A stretch of 5,346 nucleotides of DNA from Cyanobacteriota bacterium (lineage in GTDB: Bacteria > Cyanobacteriota > Cyanobacteriia > Leptolyngbyales > Leptolyngbyaceae): the NCBI GenBank assembly GCA_027482985.1, contig JAIXVO010000757.1, forward strand, positions 1-5,346, written 5' to 3'. Under the pieces are notes generated by a model that saw only the letters and a list, made by a program, of their open reading frames with translations, made no database searches and was not told the origin of the DNA. A program made the translations under genes and the position numbers. Below are positions 2,401 to 5,346 of the stretch, one piece after another (positions within the stretch are counted from its first letter, which is position 1; each line of letters begins with the position of its first letter).

Positions 2401-5346
2401 ACGCAAACTCCGATCGCCCCGTAAACAAATTCGCCAACGGTTGATTCCGGGTCAGGGCAGTCGCTCGACGGACGGCGGCATCAGCATTCACCAGACCGTT
2501 GCCAAAGGTCGAGTCTTTGCCGGGAGTGCCGAGATCCATGGCGGTGTCGGTCAGGATTTGGCGAATTTGAGTGGCGTTCAGGGTAGAGTTGGCACTCCAA
2601 ACGAGGGAGGCGATCGCGGCCAGGTTGGGATTGGCGGCGGAAGTGCCCCCAAAGTAAGACAGGTTGCCAAAGCGATCGATGGCGGGAGCATCCGTGGGCG
2701 CGACGAGGGTGAGACTCCTGCCGAAATTGGAGTAATCCGCCAGACTGACGGTTGTCGCATTGGTCAAGTTGCCCACCTGGGTGACACCCGCCCCACCGCG
2801 ATACCAGAGGTTATTGGCATTGCCGGGACGCAGGGCCCCAACGGAAATGACATTCCCGAAGTTGGTTTGCAGACTGGCGACCCCACCGCCGTAATACTCG
2901 CTATCGGGTGAGGTGGTGTCGTCAATGTCGAGGGAGCCATTGCCAGCGGCGACGGCAAATAGGGCAATGTCCGAATTTTGCCGAATTAATTGCTCCAGTT
3001 GCGATCGCTGCCGATTCAACCAGGTCGTGCCCTGAATACCACCCTGGAACACGACTTTCCACCCATTTTGGCGGGCGAGGTTGAGGGCTTCGGTGATCGA
3101 ATCCGTCAGGCTAATGGAGGTGCCTGCACGATTGCTGTAATCGCCATACAAGTCATGTACCAGCACCCGACTGTTCCAATTAATGCCCGTCGTCCCGCTG
3201 CCATTATTCGCCGTCGCCGCCATCACACTCACGGCCATCTGACCATGCCCGCCATCGCGATCGCCCCAAGTGTCAAACTCGGCTTCATTGGAGGCACTGC
3301 GACTATCGGTAATCAGGCGGGAGCCAGTTAGATCAGCCAGCGTCCCCACAGGCCCACCCACACCCGTATCCCAGGACACCAGCAGGACGTTATTTGACCC
3401 TTGGGTAAAGCGCCAAGCACTGCCCACATCCGTCGCCTGTAAATTCCACTGTCGCCCAAAGTTGGGGTCATTAGGGGTCACCTGGAGCGATAAGCTGCCA
3501 TCGGCAAACCGCAAGGATTCAATCCCCTGCAGGTAAATCTCGCGGCCATCTTTCAGGTTCAGGACATCAAACGCGGTGCCTCGGAAAATGGCTTGGGTGG
3601 CAGTCGAGGTTAGCGGATTGTAGACCGTGGGACTGATACCGTTAATGCCAGCGACATCCGATCGCGTCATCGTCCCCAAATTCAGGGTATCCGTGCCGCA
3701 GCAACAAAAAAAAATCTGTCCACTCCCCGGTGTGCCGTTGTAGGTGAAGGTGTCGGCAGTGAAACTCCCAGCGGTCGTGCCATTTGTGGCATTCCAGGAC
3801 AAGACTTTGAACGGTTGGAAGACCGAGAAAATATCCTGATTGGTGGTGGTGCGAGCGATCGCCCGGAACTGGTAATCGCCACCCAGCAAGGGCAGTCCGT
3901 TGAGATTGACGATCGCCCCCGTTTGCGCCGCCGCCGTCCAGGTGCCGAGGGTGGAGACGACCTGATTATTTTGTAAGGCTTCCAGTCGCACTTGAGAAAC
4001 GGTGGTGCCTGCTGCCAGGGCATAGCTCAGTTGCAATGCGCCCCCCTGGAACACGGTGTTGGCCGTCCCATCACCAGAGGCATCCACTACGCTGAAATTC
4101 GCAAAGCCCAACTGGTCATTATCGGCGATCGTGATCGTGCCTGTGCGACTGGTGCCCAGGCTGTAGCCCGTCCCCGCTGCGAAGGTCAGAATCACCGTTT
4201 CGTTGCCTTCCAGCAGGGCATCGTCCAGGACGGTCACAGGCAGCGTCACGCTCGTCTGACCGACGGGAATCACAATGCTGGTGGGCATGGTTGTGTAGTC
4301 CAGCCCATTCGTCGCCGTCCCACTCAGGACATAGTTGACCGTCAATGCCGTCGCCGTACTCCCCGTCCGCGTGATGCTGAATTGACCGGGGTTGCCCACT
4401 TCACCGGGGCGTGTTTCAGCGGCGTTCGCATCCGGCACCGTGAGCGAGATCGTTGTGATGGGCGGAGCGATCGCGGTACTCGCCAGGTTCAAGGTATAGC
4501 CCGTCGCGCGATTGTAGGGAAAGATGCGAATGAAATAAGTGCCCGCATCCAGCGTCGTGTTGAGACTTTCGCTCACTGTGCCCGCATTGCTACTGGCTTG
4601 CAACAGCGACCCATCACTCCGGAGTAACTGCACATCCGCATCCGCCACTAGGCCCCTTAAGGCCAAGCTGAAGGTACTACGAGCATCTAGCGAAAAGCGG
4701 TAGTAGTCATTGGGGTCTGCTGGTCCGACGGCATCTTGATACACCGCATTGCGCCCCAAGCTGCCCAAATCCAGCGCCGTAGCGATCGTATTCCCCGCTA
4801 AATCAGCCGGAGCCACCCCCCCTGACCGAATCACGGGAGTCGCCTGCCAGGAGGTTGGCATGGGGGCGATCGCGGCAGTCCCGATCACTGTCGTCCGATT
4901 CGCGCCGCCGAGAAACGCCACCTCATTCGCGCCCGTTGCTGTATCCCGCCAGAGAATGTCAGGGGTGCCATCCCGGTTGACATCCACCGCCCCCTCAATC
5001 CGCCAGTTCGTTGCTCTGGGATCCAGAGCAACTACCGAGGCGATCGCGGTCGGGCTGGTGGGGTTCATCATCCAGATACCCGTTGACCCCACGGAGTCAT
5101 CCCGCCACAGCAAATCCATCGCCCCATCTCCATTGAAGTCGGCGATGCCCTGGATGTGCCAGTTAGTACCCACACTGGTCAGCGTGCCGGAGGAGGCGAT
5201 CGCGGCTGGATTCGTCTGATTCATGAACCAAATGCCCGCCGCGCCAGAACTGTAATTGCGCCACACGATATCGATCGCGCCATCGTGGTTAAAATCTGCC
5301 GCCCCTTCAATGCGCCAACTGGCATCAATATTCAGCAAACTAGCAA
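2399..5346 (-). CDS. Secreted multidomain protein with C-terminal subtilisin-type S8 peptidase (5' end outside window)
   Basis: The frame is open to the right edge, so the N-terminus, any signal peptide and the promoter are missing. Residues are numbered from the codon at 5338-5336, a TTG (Leu) that is not a credible start because Ala-Ser codons precede it in frame. Domains in order: three FG-GAP/VCBS-like repeats (8-163) with DFNHDG, DFNGDG and DVNRDG calcium-type loops; a PPC domain (about 176-285); a Calx-beta domain (about 296-408, ending ITIADND); an unassigned beta-rich domain (410-512); an RTX/M10-like segment (about 522-620) with GTDTLNL and IESLRFADG; and an S8 peptidase (about 624-957). 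Catalytic residues are D657 (SWDTG), H698 (GGHGQ), N800 (AAGNG) and S900 (GGTSAANP), so it is probably active. HGQM replaces the usual HGTH. Oddities are FFCCCG at 543-548 on a nine-base homopolymer and the peptidase placed last. It probably acts outside the cytoplasm. Confidence 0.9.
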   Translation of the reverse strand, partial: ASLLNIDASWRIEGAADFNHDGAIDIVWRNYSSGAAGIWFMNQTNPAAIASSGTLTSVGTNWHIQGIADFNGDGAMDLLWRDDSVGSTGIWMMNPTSPTAIASVVALDPRATNWRIEGAVDVNRDGTPDILWRDTATGANEVAFLGGANRTTVIGTAAIAPMPTSWQATPVIRSGGVAPADLAGNTIATALDLGSLGRNAVYQDAVGPADPNDYYRFSLDARSTFSLALRGLVADADVQLLRSDGSLLQASSNAGTVSESLNTTLDAGTYFIRIFPYNRATGYTLNLASTAIAPPITTISLTVPDANAAETRPGEVGNPGQFSITRTGSTATALTVNYVLSGTATNGLDYTTMPTSIVIPVGQTSVTLPVTVLDDALLEGNETVILTFAAGTGYSLGTSRTGTITIADNDQLGFANFSVVDASGDGTANTVFQGGALQLSYALAAGTTVSQVRLEALQNNQVVSTLGTWTAAAQTGAIVNLNGLPLLGGDYQFRAIARTTTNQDIFSVFQPFKVLSWNATNGTTAGSFTADTFTYNGTPGSGQIFFCCCGTDTLNLGTMTRSDVAGINGISPTVYNPLTSTATQAIFRGTAFDVLNLKDGREIYLQGIESLRFADGSLSLQVTPNDPNFGRQWNLQATDVGSAWRFTQGSNNVLLVSWDTGVGGPVGTLADLTGSRLITDSRSASNEAEFDTWGDRDGGHGQMAVSVMAATANNGSGTTGINWNSRVLVHDLYGDYSNRAGTSISLTDSITEALNLARQNGWKVVFQGGIQGTTWLNRQRSQLEQLIRQNSDIALFAVAAGNGSLDIDDTTSPDSEYYGGGVASLQTNFGNVISVGALRPGNANNLWYRGGAGVTQVGNLTNATTVSLADYSNFGRSLTLVAPTDAPAIDRFGNLSYFGGTSAANPNLAAIASLVWSANSTLNATQIRQILTDTAMDLGTPGKDSTFGNGLVNADAAVRRATALTRNQPLANLFTGRSEFA
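2468..3469 (-). other. S8 subtilisin-like peptidase domain (within the large CDS)
   Basis: The entry segment TPNDPNFGRQWNLQ followed by SAWRFTQGSNNVLLVSWDTG is the typical beginning of secreted S8 domains. The Asp codon is at 3370-3368, His at 3247-3245, the oxyanion Asn at 2941-2939 and Ser at 2641-2639. Order and spacing match the D-H-S arrangement of subtilases. Divergent points are Trp before the catalytic Asp, HGQM instead of HGTH, and Asn-Pro-Asn after GTSAA. There is no separate inhibitor propeptide directly before it. Confidence 0.88.
3706..3714. repeat. Nine-base homopolymer inside the protease CDS
   Basis: A9 on the + strand (T9 in the coding sense) encodes part of I-F-F-C at residues 542-545. 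Domains on both sides are in one frame, so the length of nine is the productive one. A one-base slip would cut off the S8 domain. Confidence 0.9.
4850..5317 (-). repeat. Three tandem 52-residue FG-GAP/VCBS-like repeats in the large CDS
   Basis: The units are 5317-5162, 5161-5006 and 5005-4850, each 156 bases. Each protein unit starts W-R/H-I-E/Q-G, has D-F/V-N-x-D-G-x-x-D-I/L-x-W-R, and the first two continue G-I-W-M/F-M-N. The Asp/Asn-rich loop is the calcium-binding type seen in FG-GAP repeats. More units may lie beyond the right edge, since the first complete one begins almost at it. Confidence 0.85.

Larger units (their letters stand above)
212..5203. repeat. Sixteen HIP1 octamers (GCGATCGC)
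   Basis: Start positions are 212, 396, 678, 1227, 1663, 1972, 2081, 2217, 2610, 3001, 3257, 3855, 4467, 4866, 5040 and 5196. That is about one per 334 bp, against about one per 65 kb for random sequence. They lie in genes and gaps alike. HIP1 is a hallmark of many cyanobacterial genomes and is the main basis for assigning the organism. Confidence 0.95.

Noticed and set aside
2125..2406. N-terminal extension of the exported protein up to 2406 (94 extra residues)
   Set aside because: The extension translates the pyrimidine tract, heptamer array and dispersed repeat into low-complexity Arg/Glu/Gly sequence. A signal peptide with its own Shine-Dalgarno begins at 2124.
3992..4627. Long open frame antisense to the protease gene (211 codons)
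   Set aside because: It has Arg/Gly/Gln-rich composition and no recognisable motif, and lies wholly opposite well-supported PPC and Calx-beta coding sequence.
5336..5338. TTG at 5338 as the start of the protease
   Set aside because: The frame continues through Ala and Ser codons to the window edge with no stop, and the protein would start in the middle of a repeat region without a signal peptide.

Overview
The window comes from a cyanobacterium. The octamer GCGATCGC (HIP1) occurs 16 times in 5.3 kb, where chance would give less than one. The gaps also hold tandem heptamer tracts (CTGACTC, CTGCCTT) of the STRR type known from filamentous cyanobacteria, and the two small unknown proteins look like cyanobacterial conserved hypotheticals. 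The genus cannot be fixed from the sequence; a filamentous, HIP1-rich lineage is an inference.

Layout, left to right. 1-344: no gene; a strong hairpin fused to a G-quadruplex motif, one copy of a dispersed 26-bp palindromic repeat, a heptamer array and a pure pyrimidine tract. 345-986 (+): a rhomboid-family intramembrane serine protease with Ser136 and His188. 987-1121: convergent gap with a second heptamer array. 1122-1505 (-): a 127-residue cytoplasmic protein of unknown function, with a good Shine-Dalgarno site, a perfect TATAAT and a hairpin where transcription would begin. 1506-1707: its leader and promoter region plus a degenerate partial repeat copy. 1708-2124 (-): a 138-residue exported protein of unknown function with a signal peptide and two cysteines. 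2125-2398: an 82-bp MITE-like element with imperfect terminal inverted repeats, a third heptamer array and a pyrimidine tract. 2399-5346 (-): the 3' part of a large secreted multidomain protein (three FG-GAP/VCBS repeats, PPC domain, Calx-beta domain, an unassigned beta domain, an RTX/M10-like segment, and a C-terminal subtilisin-type S8 peptidase). Its reading frame runs off the right edge, so its start is not in the window.

The three minus-strand genes point the same way but lie 203 and 274 bp apart, separated by repeats, so they are probably separate transcription units. Two proteases and one exported protein suggest an envelope or secretion theme, but nothing ties them into one pathway. 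I see no defence system, CRISPR array, RNA gene, transposase or phage gene. The most interesting material is the intergenic repeat elements and the architecture and odd motifs of the large protease.
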